This document shows positions 27,985 through 37,670 of a stretch of DNA of 64,000 nt, piece by piece. The position numbers were made by a program, and so were the translations under genes. This stretch comes from Clostridiales bacterium (GTDB lineage: Bacteria; Bacillota; Clostridia; Christensenellales; Christensenellaceae), in the NCBI GenBank assembly GCA_015056045.1, contig SVGZ01000006.1, positions 40,013 through 104,012 of the forward strand, given 5' to 3'. Under the pieces are notes generated by a model. The model searched no databases and was not told the DNA's origin. It worked only from the letters and a program-made list of their open reading frames with translations. The stretch's first letter is position 1. Every line of letters begins with the position of its first letter.

Positions 27985-28001
27985 AAAGCGCAAAGCGCTT
28001 T
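27985..28001 (+). other. Short hairpin between xpt and bmp gene
   Basis: AAAGCGC / GCGCTTT around AAA, followed by an A run, not T. It may protect or tune the junction of xpt and the transporter transcript. Confidence 0.4.
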
Positions 28002-28023
28002 AAAAAAATTTATGGAGGACCAT

Positions 28024-29172
28024 ATGAAAAAGTTCTTATCCATGCTGTTAGTCGTCGTTATGATGGCATCTCTCTTCGTAGCATGCGCACCCGCTGCAAA
28101 AGAAGAAGAAACAGTATCCGCAGGTACTTCTGAAGAAAACACAGAAGAATCCAAAGGTCTCTTTGCTCCTATCGCAAAAGAAGACATCAAAGTTGGTGTA
28201 ATCCACATCACAGACCCCGCTGAAGGTTCCGGCTATACTTATACACACGATCAGGGTATCGTTGGTATGCAGAAAGCTCTCGGCCTTGCTGATGAACAGA
28301 TCATCCGCAAGAACAACGTAAACGACTCTGATACAACAGCTATCGAAAATGCTATTCTCGAATGCATCGAAGAAGGCTGCAACATCATTTTCGCTACATC
28401 CTGGGGCTACATGGATACATGCGAAGCTATCGCTGAAGAATATCCGGATGTTATCATCTGCCACGGCACAGGCTACAAATCCAACGGCAAGAACTTCATC
28501 AACTACTTCGGCAGAATTTACCAGGCTCGTTACCTTTCCGGTATTGCTGCTGGTCTCAAGACAAAGACCAACAAGATCGGTTATGTTGGCGCTTGGGGCA
28601 CAGATAACGCAGAAGTAACAAGCGGCTGCAACGCATTCGCAATGGGCGTTTATTCCGTCAATCCCGATGCTGAAGTATATGTAAAGGTTACAAACTCCTG
28701 GTTCGATCCCGAAGGTGAAGGCGCTGCTGCACAGGCTCTTATCGACCTTGGCTGCGACGTTCTTTCCCAGCACTGCGATACACCGAACCCGATGCTCGCT
28801 GCTGAAAAAGCTGGCGTTTACGGCGTAGGCTACAACTCCGATATGGCTAAAGACGCTCCGAAGGCTGTTCTGACAAGCACAATCTGGAATTGGGATATCT
28901 TCTATACATGGGCAGTACAGTGCGTTATCGACGGCACATGGACAGGCGAAAACTACTATGGCGGCCTTGCTGAAGGTTTCGTAGGTATTTCCGAACTTTC
29001 CGATCTCTGCGAAGATGGCACAGCTGAAGCTATCAAAGAAGCTCAGGATAAGATTGCTAGCGGCGAATGGGATGTATTCGATGGCGAAATCGAAACAAAC
29101 ACAGGCGACAAAGCTACAAGCGAACATTATTCCGATGTTAACTGGTATTTCAAGACCGTAAAAGAAGCGTAA
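28024..29172 (+). CDS. BMP-family ABC transporter substrate-binding lipoprotein
   Basis: A 382-aa solute-binding lipoprotein (lipobox LFVAC, Cys about residue 21, then a Glu/Ser-rich linker). IKVGVIHITDPAEGSGYTY, ATSWGYMDT and YVGAWGTDNAEV are typical of the PnrA/BMP family, which binds purine nucleosides. The start at 28024 is supported by GGAGGA; an ATG at 28012 is the upstream alternative. The coding sequence is richer in GCT and GTA codons than its neighbours, as expected for a highly expressed gene. Confidence 0.92.
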   Translation: MKKFLSMLLVVVMMASLFVACAPAAKEEETVSAGTSEENTEESKGLFAPIAKEDIKVGVIHITDPAEGSGYTYTHDQGIVGMQKALGLADEQIIRKNNVNDSDTTAIENAILECIEEGCNIIFATSWGYMDTCEAIAEEYPDVIICHGTGYKSNGKNFINYFGRIYQARYLSGIAAGLKTKTNKIGYVGAWGTDNAEVTSGCNAFAMGVYSVNPDAEVYVKVTNSWFDPEGEGAAAQALIDLGCDVLSQHCDTPNPMLAAEKAGVYGVGYNSDMAKDAPKAVLTSTIWNWDIFYTWAVQCVIDGTWTGENYYGGLAEGFVGISELSDLCEDGTAEAIKEAQDKIASGEWDVFDGEIETNTGDKATSEHYSDVNWYFKTVKEA

Positions 29173-29184
29173 ACTTCATAACTT

Positions 29185-29249
29185 CGGTCTCGTTTAAGAG
29201 ACCGGCAAATATCCCCTTCGCACAGCAGACAAAAGCTGTGCCTAGGGGA
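29185..29249 (+). promoter_or_regulatory. Two intercistronic hairpins after the binding-protein gene
   Basis: CGGTCTC / GAGACCG (29185-29204) is followed by a longer hairpin TCCCCT-x2-GCACAGC / GCTGTGC-x2-AGGGGA (29212-29249). Neither is followed by a T tract. Such elements often stabilise the mRNA of the abundant binding protein relative to the downstream membrane components. Confidence 0.55.
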
Positions 29250-29275
29250 ATTTCCATTATTTTACGAGGTATGCT

Positions 29276-30787
29276 ATGCCATATGCGATAGAATGTAAAA
29301 AAATAACGAAGATCTTTGGCAATACTGTCATTGCCAACGATGAGATCGAGTTGAATCTTGCTTATGGAGAGATCCTTGCGCTTCTTGGCGAAAACGGATC
29401 CGGCAAGACAACACTCATGAATATGCTTTCGGGCATTTATCACCCTGATAAGGGCGAAATTTTTGTCGATGGAAAGCAGGTTTCGATCAACTCGCCGGCA
29501 GACGCAAAAGCGCTTGGCATCGGCATGATCCATCAGCATTTTAAACTTGTTGAAAGCTTTACCGCAGGGGATAATATCCTCTTGGGGCAGGATAAAAAAG
29601 TCAAGAAATCTGTTTTTGAAGCAGAAATCAAAAAAATGTGCGATGAGATCGGTCTTTCGATCGACCCGAACAAACGTGTTTCCGATATGTCCGTTTCCGA
29701 AAAACAGACAACGGAGATCTTAAAAGTTCTTTATTCGGGCGCAAAGATCCTGATCCTCGATGAACCTACCGCTGTTTTAACACCGCAGGAAATTGAAAAG
29801 CTTTTCGATATTCTCCGCAAGATGAAAGAGCAGGGCTGTGCGATCATCATCATCACGCACAAATTACAGGAAGTCCTCTCGATTTCCGATCGTGTCACGC
29901 TTTTAAGAAAAGGCAAGAGCGTTGGCACCGTTATCACGAAAGAAACGACACCGCAGCAGCTGACAGAGCTCATCGTCGGTCATGCGGTCGAATTAAAAAT
30001 AGAAAGACCCGAAGTTGAACACAGCGAAACCATGCTCAAGATCGTCGACCTGACCGTTAAAAAATCCGATGGCGGTCTTGCGATCAACGACATTTCCTTC
30101 GAGCTCAATCGCGGTGAAATTCTTGGCGTTGCCGGTATCGCCGGTTCCGGACAGAAAGAACTCTGCGAATGTATTGCCGGTCTTCTGCCTGCATCGCATG
30201 GTGCAATTCTTTATAAAAAGGAAAATATTTTGGGCAAAGAACCGCTTGAGATCACACAGCGCGGCATTAGCATGAGTTTCGTTCCCGAAGACAGACTCGG
30301 TATGGGCCTTGTTCCTTCGATGGACCTTGTCGATAACGTCATGCTCAAGAGTTACCGCAACAGCGACGGTATCTTTGTCGATAAGAAACCTTCCACAGAG
30401 CTTGCCGAAAAAATGGTCGAAGAGCTTTCGATCGTTACGCCGAATATCTCGACACCTGTCCGCAGGCTTTCGGGCGGTAATGTTCAGAAGGTATTGTTAG
30501 GCAGAGAGATCGCTTCCGAACCGAACGTTCTTATTACGGCATATCCCGTCCGCGGTCTTGATATCAACTCGTCCTATATGATCTATTCGCTGCTCAACGA
30601 ACAGAAGAAAAAGGGCGTTGCCGTTATGTTTATCGGCGAAGACCTCGACGTTCTCTGTGCGCTTTGCGATAGAGTCATGGTATTGTGTCATGGTGAGATC
30701 ACAGGTATCGTTGACCCGAGGCAGGTCAAAAAAGAACAGATCGGTCTGATGATGACCGGTATGAAATATGAGGAGGCTGTCAAATGA
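29276..30787 (+). CDS. Nucleoside ABC transporter ATP-binding protein
   Basis: A 503-aa protein with two ABC ATPase halves. The first has GENGSGKTTLMN, signature SVSEKQTTEIL and Walker B LILDEPTAVL. The second has the weaker loop GIAGSGQKEL and the signature LSGGNVQKVLLG, the usual asymmetric pattern of sugar/nucleoside importers (YufO/NupO type). It energises uptake with the two permeases downstream; the stop overlaps the next ATG. Confidence 0.93.
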   Translation: MPYAIECKKITKIFGNTVIANDEIELNLAYGEILALLGENGSGKTTLMNMLSGIYHPDKGEIFVDGKQVSINSPADAKALGIGMIHQHFKLVESFTAGDNILLGQDKKVKKSVFEAEIKKMCDEIGLSIDPNKRVSDMSVSEKQTTEILKVLYSGAKILILDEPTAVLTPQEIEKLFDILRKMKEQGCAIIIITHKLQEVLSISDRVTLLRKGKSVGTVITKETTPQQLTELIVGHAVELKIERPEVEHSETMLKIVDLTVKKSDGGLAINDISFELNRGEILGVAGIAGSGQKELCECIAGLLPASHGAILYKKENILGKEPLEITQRGISMSFVPEDRLGMGLVPSMDLVDNVMLKSYRNSDGIFVDKKPSTELAEKMVEELSIVTPNISTPVRRLSGGNVQKVLLGREIASEPNVLITAYPVRGLDINSSYMIYSLLNEQKKKGVAVMFIGEDLDVLCALCDRVMVLCHGEITGIVDPRQVKKEQIGLMMTGMKYEEAVK

Positions 30788-31863
30788 ATAAAAGAGAACC
30801 CTTAATCCGCGTAGTCGGCAGGGCAGAACGCGTTGGTAAACAGCGTGTCTTATTGACGGTCGGCGCTATCGTGCTTGCACTTGCATTCGGTGCGGTTTTC
30901 CTTCTTATCATGGGCTATAACCCGCTGCAGGTCTATGCAACGATCCTCTCGGGTGCTTTCAGAAGCAAACTTGCGCGCGAAGGTACTGTCAAAGTTATGA
31001 TCCCGCTTGTTATTTCGACATTGGGCGTAACGCTTGCTTTCAAAATGCGTTTCTGGAATATCGGTGCTGAAGGTCAGATCATCATGGGTGCAGCTTTTGC
31101 TTCCTATTTTGCTCTTTACTGTGCACATTGGAACCATTGGGTATTGATCCTTGTCATGTTTCTTGCCGGTGCTATCGGCGGCGGCCTTTGGGGTCTTATC
31201 GCAGCGGCTTTTAAGATCCGCTGGGGAACGAACGAAACGCTCTTAACGCTGATGATGAACTACATCGCACAGCATATCGTTTCCTATCTGCGTGACGGTC
31301 CGTGGAAAGACCCGGAAGCAGCAGGTTTCTCCAAGATCGCCCGTTTCGATTCCAATGCAGCGCTCGATAAAGTTTTGGGCGTACATTTTGGCTGGATCAT
31401 TGCGATCGTTCTTGCGGTTATTGTTTTTGTTTATCTCAAATATACGAAACAGGGCTACGAGATCGCCGTTGTCGGTGAAAGCCACGAAACCGCTCGTTAT
31501 GCCGGTATGAATATCAAAAAGATCACACTCCGCACCATGTTCTTATCCGGTGCTGTCTGCGGTATCTGCGGTATGGTTCAGGCAACAGGTGCAGATGTAA
31601 CGCTCACGACAAACGTTGCAGGCGGTGTCGGCTTTACGGCGATCATCATCGCATGGCTCGGCAACCTCAATCCGTTTATCTCGATGGGTATTGCCGGTGC
31701 ATTCAGTATCCTTGAAAAGGGCAGTACAGTCGTGCAGTCGAGCTATGGGCTTTCCGCAGACTGTGCAGACGTTCTGCAGGGCATTGTTCTGTTCTTCGTT
31801 GTTGCCAGTGAATTCTTCGTCCGCTATCGCTTTGTTTTAAGAAACCATAAGGAGGCTAAGTGA
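30784..31863 (+). CDS. Nucleoside ABC transporter permease 1
   Basis: A 359-aa BPD-type-2 permease (YufP/NupP-like) with about eight to ten membrane segments. KMRFWNIGAEGQIIMGA is the family signature. Begins in the ATGA overlap with the ATPase, ends with GGAGG that serves the second permease. Confidence 0.92.
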   Translation: MNKREPLIRVVGRAERVGKQRVLLTVGAIVLALAFGAVFLLIMGYNPLQVYATILSGAFRSKLAREGTVKVMIPLVISTLGVTLAFKMRFWNIGAEGQIIMGAAFASYFALYCAHWNHWVLILVMFLAGAIGGGLWGLIAAAFKIRWGTNETLLTLMMNYIAQHIVSYLRDGPWKDPEAAGFSKIARFDSNAALDKVLGVHFGWIIAIVLAVIVFVYLKYTKQGYEIAVVGESHETARYAGMNIKKITLRTMFLSGAVCGICGMVQATGADVTLTTNVAGGVGFTAIIIAWLGNLNPFISMGIAGAFSILEKGSTVVQSSYGLSADCADVLQGIVLFFVVASEFFVRYRFVLRNHKEAK

Positions 31864-32828
31864 ATATGGATATGATCATTAAATTCCTCTGTGCAGCGAT
31901 CAGCTCCGGTACACCACTTCTTTTCGGCACGGTCGGTGAGATCTTAAACGAAAAAGTCGGTCACTTAAACCTCGGTGTAGAGGGTATGATGTCCGTTGGT
32001 GCTTGTGCAGGCTTCATGGCTGGTTATTATACAGATAATTTCCTTATCGCCATTCTTGCGGCAGCTGTCGGCGGTATGCTCACAGCTTTTATCTATGCGC
32101 TGCTTACCGTTACCTTTATGACAAACCAGAACGTAACCGGTCTGACACTCACGATCTTTGGTGTCGGTCTGGCAAACCTCATCGGCGTTTTCGCTTTGGC
32201 ACAGAGCCCGAACGGTACGCTGAAATTGCCCGAAACGATCACGGCAACGATCGCAAACCTGAATATCCCCGGTCTTTCGGATATTCCGGTAATCGGAACG
32301 CTTCTTTTCTCGTATAATCCTTTCGTTTATATCGGTATCGCTATTGCGATCCTCCTGCAGTTCTATCTCTATAAGACAAAGAAAGGTCTTGCCGTTCGTT
32401 CGATCGGAGAAAACCCTGCAACAGCAGACGCGGTCGGCATCAATGTCAACCTGCAGAAATACCTCAACATCATGCTCGGTGGTGCAGTTTGCGGTATCGG
32501 CGGTGCCTATTGCTCGATGATCATCAACGGCGGTGTTTGGATCAACGATAATGTCGGTGGTCTTGGCTGGATCGCAGCTGCACTGGTTATCTTTGCAAAC
32601 TGGAAGCCCGGTATGGCGATCTTCGGATCTTTCGTATTCGGTGCACTCCGTGTTCTCAAGTTCTATATTCCGAAATCGGTTATCGAGATCCCCAATGCAT
32701 TCTTCGATATGCTGCCCTTCCTGATGACGGCTCTCGTCCTTGTTGTCAGCTCGGCGCGCAAATCCTCGCAGAGAAAATCTCAGATGCCTTCTTATCTCGG
32801 CGTCAATTATTTCAGAGAAGACAGATAA
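31860..32828 (+). CDS. Nucleoside ABC transporter permease 2
   Basis: A 322-aa permease (YufQ/NupQ-like) with GEILNEKVGHLNLGVEGMM as signature and many hydrophobic segments. The GTG start overlaps the previous stop and has AAGGAGG 5 nt upstream. Last gene of the transporter operon. Confidence 0.92.
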   Translation: MNMDMIIKFLCAAISSGTPLLFGTVGEILNEKVGHLNLGVEGMMSVGACAGFMAGYYTDNFLIAILAAAVGGMLTAFIYALLTVTFMTNQNVTGLTLTIFGVGLANLIGVFALAQSPNGTLKLPETITATIANLNIPGLSDIPVIGTLLFSYNPFVYIGIAIAILLQFYLYKTKKGLAVRSIGENPATADAVGINVNLQKYLNIMLGGAVCGIGGAYCSMIINGGVWINDNVGGLGWIAAALVIFANWKPGMAIFGSFVFGALRVLKFYIPKSVIEIPNAFFDMLPFLMTALVLVVSSARKSSQRKSQMPSYLGVNYFREDR

Positions 32829-32833
32829 AAGAG

Positions 32834-32866
32834 CAGCACCCGGAGAAATTTTCTTCGGGCGCTTTT
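32834..32866 (+). terminator. Terminator of the nucleoside transporter operon
   Basis: An imperfect 13-bp stem (AGCACCCGGAGAA / TTCTTCGGGCGCT) is followed by TTTT. Confidence 0.65.
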
Positions 32867-32882
32867 CTGTATGTAAAAGTTT

Positions 32883-33623
32883 ATGGCAATTAAAGTATCA
32901 ACAAGACTTCAAAAATTGGCAGACTGCTGCCCGGTTTCAAAAGTTGCCGCAGATGTCGGCTGCGATCACGGAAAATTATCGGCTTTGCTGATCGAAATGG
33001 GTAAGGCAGAGCGTATGATCGCAACGGATATCAGCGAACCTTCGCTCAAAAAAGCGGAAAGGCTTGCGGCTGAAAGCGGTATGCAGATCGAAACGAGGCT
33101 GGGCGACGGCTTAAAACCGCTCTTGAATGGCGAAGCGGAAACCGTTGTCATTGCCGGAATGGGCGCTATGCAGATCATCGATATTCTTTCTGCGGATAGG
33201 GAAAAGACAGATTCCTTTGCGCATTTCCTTTTGTGTCCGCATACATACCCAGAGCGACTGCGCGAATTTCTGAATACGAACGGATTTATCATCGAACGCG
33301 AAGATATCCTCTTTGAAGAAGATGAGCAAAAAACACAGAAAAACAGAAAGAACGATAAAGATGCGCTTCCCGGCGGACATTATTATCCGATCTTCCTCGT
33401 AAAAAAAGGCGAAGAATCTGTATATCAGAAAGATGAGCTTCTCTATGGTCGCTGGTGGAAAACGCATTTTGACTCGACATATCAGATGTTCCTTGAAGGC
33501 AGGCTTGCGCATTTGAATTCGATCATCGAAAAAGCGCCTGCACCGATAAAAGAGATCGAAGAACAAAAAGCAATCTGCGAAGCATTTTATAAACATTTCC
33601 TGAAAATGGAGGAGCAAAGATGA
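32883..33623 (+). CDS. trmK: tRNA (adenine(22)-N1)-methyltransferase
   Basis: TrmK (YqfN), 246 aa, SAM-dependent methylation of A22 in the tRNA D-arm. The SAM motif is VAADVGCDHGKLS; IAGMGAMQIIDIL and LLCPHTYPERLREFL follow. The C-terminal part is helical. It overlaps the nif3-like gene by 4 bp, the arrangement seen in many Firmicutes. Confidence 0.93.
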   Translation: MAIKVSTRLQKLADCCPVSKVAADVGCDHGKLSALLIEMGKAERMIATDISEPSLKKAERLAAESGMQIETRLGDGLKPLLNGEAETVVIAGMGAMQIIDILSADREKTDSFAHFLLCPHTYPERLREFLNTNGFIIEREDILFEEDEQKTQKNRKNDKDALPGGHYYPIFLVKKGEESVYQKDELLYGRWWKTHFDSTYQMFLEGRLAHLNSIIEKAPAPIKEIEEQKAICEAFYKHFLKMEEQR

Positions 33624-34396
33624 TCACACGAAAAGAATTTTCAGCTATGGTGGAAGAGATCGCGCCGCTTTCCCTTGCGCTTCCCTGGGATAACAGCGGC
33701 ATGAATATTTCTCTGCACGATGAGATCAAAAAAGTCTTCATCTGTCTTGATTTAACGGAAAAATCCATTGCCGAAGCGGAAAAGCTCGGCTGCGATACGA
33801 TTTTAACGCATCATCCGATCCTTTTCAGGCCTTTAAAGACGATCGATTCCGCAAATCCCGTTGCCAAAAATGTCCTTCTTGCTGTTAAAAAGAATATGAA
33901 TGTCTACTCGGCGCATACTTCTTTTGATTGTTCGGATGTGGGAACGGATGCTGTTTTTGCAAAACTGCTCGGCATGAAAGATTGCGAAATTCTTGACCTC
34001 AGCGAACGCATCGGCAGAGTGGGCGATAGTGAAGAATGCTCTGCGGAAGAGCTGATCGGCAAAGTCAAAGAAACGCTGAAGATCGAAAAAGTCCGCACGA
34101 ATGGCATCAGAAAAACGGTCAAAAAGATCGCTTGTATCGGCGGTTCGGGCGGTTCTTACCATCTTTTGGCAAAAGCAGCCGGCGCGGATGCACTCATTAC
34201 GGGCGAAGCCAAATACAACGATTTTATCGATTCTGCGGAAATTGGGCTGCTTCTTATCGAAACAGGCCACTTTGACAGCGAAAAAGCTTTCGTTTCCACA
34301 ATGCAATGCCATTTACAAACAAAATCAGATGTGCTAAAATATAATTTAGATATTTATGCATATATGACGGAGAAGGCTCCGTATGATTTTATTTGA
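33620..34396 (+). CDS. Nif3-like dinuclear metal-binding protein
   Basis: A 258-aa NIF3/YqfO protein. Metal-binding histidines are in ILTHHPILF and SAHTSFDCSDVG, and the C-terminal ligands in ETGHFDSE. The family forms toroidal hexamers; GTP cyclohydrolase I type 2 has been claimed for some members but is not established. Starts at the ATGA overlap with trmK, RBS GGAGG. Confidence 0.92.
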   Translation: MITRKEFSAMVEEIAPLSLALPWDNSGMNISLHDEIKKVFICLDLTEKSIAEAEKLGCDTILTHHPILFRPLKTIDSANPVAKNVLLAVKKNMNVYSAHTSFDCSDVGTDAVFAKLLGMKDCEILDLSERIGRVGDSEECSAEELIGKVKETLKIEKVRTNGIRKTVKKIACIGGSGGSYHLLAKAAGADALITGEAKYNDFIDSAEIGLLLIETGHFDSEKAFVSTMQCHLQTKSDVLKYNLDIYAYMTEKAPYDFI

Positions 34397-34422
34397 CGGA
34401 AAGTATTTTGGAGGAAAAATTT

Positions 34423-35148
34423 TTGGAAAATCTTGATCTTTTGTGGGAATATCAGGCGATGCAGCTTGATCTTGAAAAATACGAAAGAAATGTAAAAGAT
34501 ACGCCCACAAGGCGTAAGCTTGTCAAACTGCAGAGATTCCTTCAGCAGGGCCAGAAAATGCTCGCCGATATGGAAAAGGCTGCAAAAATCAAGCAGGATA
34601 AAGTCAACGAGATCGAAAAGAAAAACAAGGCCTATATGGAAGACCTCGAAGACCTCGAAAAGGATTTCGGCTATTACAGCGAATGTGATGCCGAAGAACT
34701 CGACGAAAAAGAGATCCTTCAGGCTGTTAAGGAAGCGGAAAGGCTTGGCGATAATATCGCATCCATGAGAAAAATGCTTGCACAGATCAAACAGGAGATC
34801 GAAGCTTCCGATAATAAGGTCCGTGAAGACTTGAATAAAATGCGCTCTGCAAAGGCAGAATATGAAGAACTCTATGCGGAGTATCAGAAGGAAATGGAAG
34901 CCGTTTCCGGCGAACTTGAGCGCAGAAAAGCTGTCGTAGACGAAGCTGCAAAGAAGCTCCCGAAGGAAATGCTCGCAGAATATAACCGCATCAAGGGCTT
35001 CCGCACAGACCCGGTTGCCATTCTTTCGAATAACCTCTGCGGCGGCTGCAATATTCAGCTTCCTTCCGGCATGACAGCCATCGTAAAGAATTCTGACCGC
35101 TTCATCGAATGCGAAAACTGCGGCAGGATCCTCTATATCAAAGACTAA
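34423..35148 (+). CDS. C4 zinc-ribbon coiled-coil protein
   Basis: About 241 aa, starting at TTG with GGAGGA 7 nt upstream; a longer TTG start at 34393 lacks an RBS. Residues 15-180 are a long antiparallel coiled coil rich in Lys, Glu and Ala, and the C-terminus is a zinc ribbon (CGGCNIQLP, CENCGRILY). It matches the CT398/C4-type zinc-ribbon family often found next to nif3 and rnpB in Firmicutes; a nucleic-acid or secretion-linked role has been suggested but is open. Confidence 0.85.
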   Translation: MENLDLLWEYQAMQLDLEKYERNVKDTPTRRKLVKLQRFLQQGQKMLADMEKAAKIKQDKVNEIEKKNKAYMEDLEDLEKDFGYYSECDAEELDEKEILQAVKEAERLGDNIASMRKMLAQIKQEIEASDNKVREDLNKMRSAKAEYEELYAEYQKEMEAVSGELERRKAVVDEAAKKLPKEMLAEYNRIKGFRTDPVAILSNNLCGGCNIQLPSGMTAIVKNSDRFIECENCGRILYIKD

Positions 35149-35156
35149 GTTTGAAC

Positions 35157-35499
35157 TTTTGAGCAGGCTGAATGACTGCGCTCATCGACCAAATGGGTGA
35201 GGAAAGTCCGAGCACCACAGAGCAGGATGCCGGCTAACGACCGGTGAAGGCGACTTCAAGGAAAGTGCAGCAGAGATATACCGCTTCAGTAATGAAGTAA
35301 GGGTGAAAAGGCGAGGTAAGAGCTCACCGGGGCTTTTGGTAACAATTGCCTCATGTAAACCCCGTCCGGTGCAAGATTGAAATGGGAGCATTTAATGGCT
35401 GCTCGTCAAGCTCCTCGTAATCGCGTGAGCCTTTCGGCGACGATTGGCCAAGATAGATAGTCATTTATAACAGAACTCGGCTTATGGCCTGACTCAAAA
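35157..35499 (+). ncRNA. rnpB: RNase P RNA
   Basis: The conserved core GAGGAAAGTCCGAGC near the 5' end and ACAGAACTCGGCTTATGG near the 3' end are unmistakable. P1 pairs TTTTGAG-C-AGGC (35157 on) with GCCT-GA-CTCAAAA (to 35499). It is the catalytic RNA that matures tRNA 5' ends. It starts 8 bp after the zinc-ribbon gene. Exact ends are estimated from P1. Confidence 0.95.
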
Positions 35500-35540
35500 T
35501 TCATGATAACGCTCAATATGAGCGTTCATGGGAAATAAGA

Positions 35541-35572
35541 AGACCCGTCTTAAGCTATGATGGGTCTTTTTT
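35541..35572 (+). terminator. rnpB terminator
   Basis: AGACCCGTC / GATGGGTCT stem followed by six T. Confidence 0.85.
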
Positions 35573-35600
35573 GCAATCAATTTTTCAACAGGAGAATAAC

Positions 35601-37505
35601 GTGAAAGACGGTTTTATTCGTGTTGCTGCGGCAAATACAGAGATCCGCGTTGCAGATCCGATTTTTAATGCGGAAAAAATCATGGAAACGATCGCGTTGG
35701 CAAAGGAAAAGGATGTCAAGATCCTCGTTTTTCCGGAGCTTTCGCTTTCGGCATATACCTGCGGAGATCTTTTTTTACAGGATGAGCTTCTCATTTCCTG
35801 CGAAAAGGCGCTTATGAAAATCACAGAGGCATGCCTGTATTCCGATATGCTTATTTTTGTCGGTCTTCCTGTCTTGCTGCACGGCAATCTTTATAACGCA
35901 GCGGCAGTTTTACAGAATGGCAAGCTACTAGCCTTGATCCCAAAAACCAATATTCCGCATCATGCCGAATATGCAGAGGGAAGATATTTCAAAGAAGGCG
36001 AGAAAAAGGCAGATTTCGTTTCCTTTATGGGCGAAGAAGTGCCTTTCGGAACGGATATCCATTTCGTCTGCAAGAATATGCCGAAACTTCGCATTGCTGC
36101 AGAGATCGGTTTTGATCTTTGGGCAGCGGATTCTCCGTCTGTTTCGCATGCGGCAAAAGGTGCAAACCTTATCGTTTGTCCTTCCGCAACGGCTGAACTG
36201 ACAAGCCGTGCTGAATACAGAAGGATGCTTGCCGCTTCACATTCCGCAAAAAATATCTGTGCTTATGTCATGGCTGAAGCCGGCGAAGGCGAATCGACAA
36301 CGGACTTTGTTTACGGTGGTCAGCATATCATCGCAGAAAATGGCACGATCTTAAAAGAAGCGGAAAGATTCGTCAACGGTATGATCATCTCCGACGTTGA
36401 CCTTGGCAGGATCAGTGCAGACCGCAAACGCATGGCAAAAACGCAGTATTCGAGAGATATTCTTGAGGTAGAATTTTCTCTTAACGAAACGGAATTTGCC
36501 CTCGAAAGAGAAATCGAGCCGATGCCTTTTGCACCGAAAAACGGCGGCATGGATCGCTTAAAAGAGATCTTTATGATCCAGATGATGGGTCTTAAAAAAA
36601 GGCTTTCGCATACTATCTGCAAAAATATCGTGATCGGTATTTCGGGCGGTCTTGATTCGACGCTTGCGCTTTTGGTAGCAGTTAAAGCTTTTGATGCGCT
36701 CGGAATTGATCGGAAAAATATCGATGCAGTCACGATGCCCTGTTTCGGAACAACAGACCGTACCTATACAAATGCATGCGAAATGGCACGCAGACTCGGT
36801 GTTTCTTTAACGGAAATTGATATTAAAGAAGCCGTAAAGCTACATTTCAAAGAGATCGGGCTCGAAGAAGGCAGAAGAGACGTTGCCTATGAAAATTCAC
36901 AGGCCCGTGAACGCACACAGGTGCTGATGGATTTTGCCAACAAAAAAGGCGGCATGGTTTTGGGAACAGGCGATATGAGTGAGCTTGCGCTCGGTTGGGC
37001 GACTTATAACGGCGATCATATGTCCATGTATGGCGTCAATGCCAATATCCCGAAAACGCTTGTCCGTCATCTTGTCCGTTATTATGCGGAAACCTGCGGC
37101 GATGAAAGCTTAAAAGAGATCCTTTTTGATGTGCTCGATACGCCTGTCAGTCCGGAGCTTTTACCGCCGGAAGAAGGAAAGATCGCACAGAAAACGGAAG
37201 ATATCGTAGGTCCTTATGAGCTGCATGATTTCTTTATGTATTATATTTTGCGCTTTGGTTTCAGCCCGAAAAAGATCTTCCGTATGGCTTGCCATGCATT
37301 TGACGGTGTTTATGCGCCGGAAATCATCCTGAAATGGCAGAAAACTTTTACACGCCGCTTCTTTACCCAGCAGTTCAAGCGTTCCTGTCTGCCCGATGGT
37401 CCGAAAGTCGGTTCTGCCGGTTTATCGCCCAGAGGTGACCTCAGGATGCCTTCCGATGCAAGCTATCGCATCTGGATGGACGAACTCGAAAACATCACTT
37501 TATAA
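35601..37505 (+). CDS. nadE: NAD synthetase with amidase domain lacking its catalytic cysteine
   Basis: A 634-aa NadE with an N-terminal nitrilase-type glutaminase domain and a C-terminal NAD synthase domain. GTG start with AGGAGA 5 nt upstream. In the glutaminase the Glu (FPEL, residue 46) and Lys (LIPK, residue 115) are kept, but the segment that should read EICEDLW reads EIGFDLW: residue 170 is Gly (GGT, 36108-36110) in place of the nucleophile Cys. The synthase domain looks normal (GISGGLDSTLAL, GTGDMSELALGW). It should therefore amidate deamido-NAD with free ammonia only. Confidence 0.95.
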   Translation: MKDGFIRVAAANTEIRVADPIFNAEKIMETIALAKEKDVKILVFPELSLSAYTCGDLFLQDELLISCEKALMKITEACLYSDMLIFVGLPVLLHGNLYNAAAVLQNGKLLALIPKTNIPHHAEYAEGRYFKEGEKKADFVSFMGEEVPFGTDIHFVCKNMPKLRIAAEIGFDLWAADSPSVSHAAKGANLIVCPSATAELTSRAEYRRMLAASHSAKNICAYVMAEAGEGESTTDFVYGGQHIIAENGTILKEAERFVNGMIISDVDLGRISADRKRMAKTQYSRDILEVEFSLNETEFALEREIEPMPFAPKNGGMDRLKEIFMIQMMGLKKRLSHTICKNIVIGISGGLDSTLALLVAVKAFDALGIDRKNIDAVTMPCFGTTDRTYTNACEMARRLGVSLTEIDIKEAVKLHFKEIGLEEGRRDVAYENSQARERTQVLMDFANKKGGMVLGTGDMSELALGWATYNGDHMSMYGVNANIPKTLVRHLVRYYAETCGDESLKEILFDVLDTPVSPELLPPEEGKIAQKTEDIVGPYELHDFFMYYILRFGFSPKKIFRMACHAFDGVYAPEIILKWQKTFTRRFFTQQFKRSCLPDGPKVGSAGLSPRGDLRMPSDASYRIWMDELENITL

Positions 37506-37591
37506 AGAACAAAGGCACAGCGAAAACTGTGTCTTTTTCTTTTGATTCACCACAATTTGTGTAAAATACAGAAGTTTTTGCGTATTTTCTG

Positions 37592-37620
37592 TCGTCATGC
37601 ATGTCATTTCGTGCTATAAT
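37592..37620 (+). promoter_or_regulatory. Promoter of the PaaK-like gene
   Basis: TCGTCA, 17-bp spacer, perfect TATAAT at 37615-37620, about 50 bp before the start. Confidence 0.55.
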
Positions 37621-37670
37621 AGGCAGGAAATCTGCAATTTTATGGGAAACAAAAAAAGGAGGTTTTCAAA

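Noticed and set aside
28048..29127. A 359-residue antisense frame over the BMP lipoprotein gene
   Set aside because: Shadow of a biased, highly expressed gene; no RBS and no domain.
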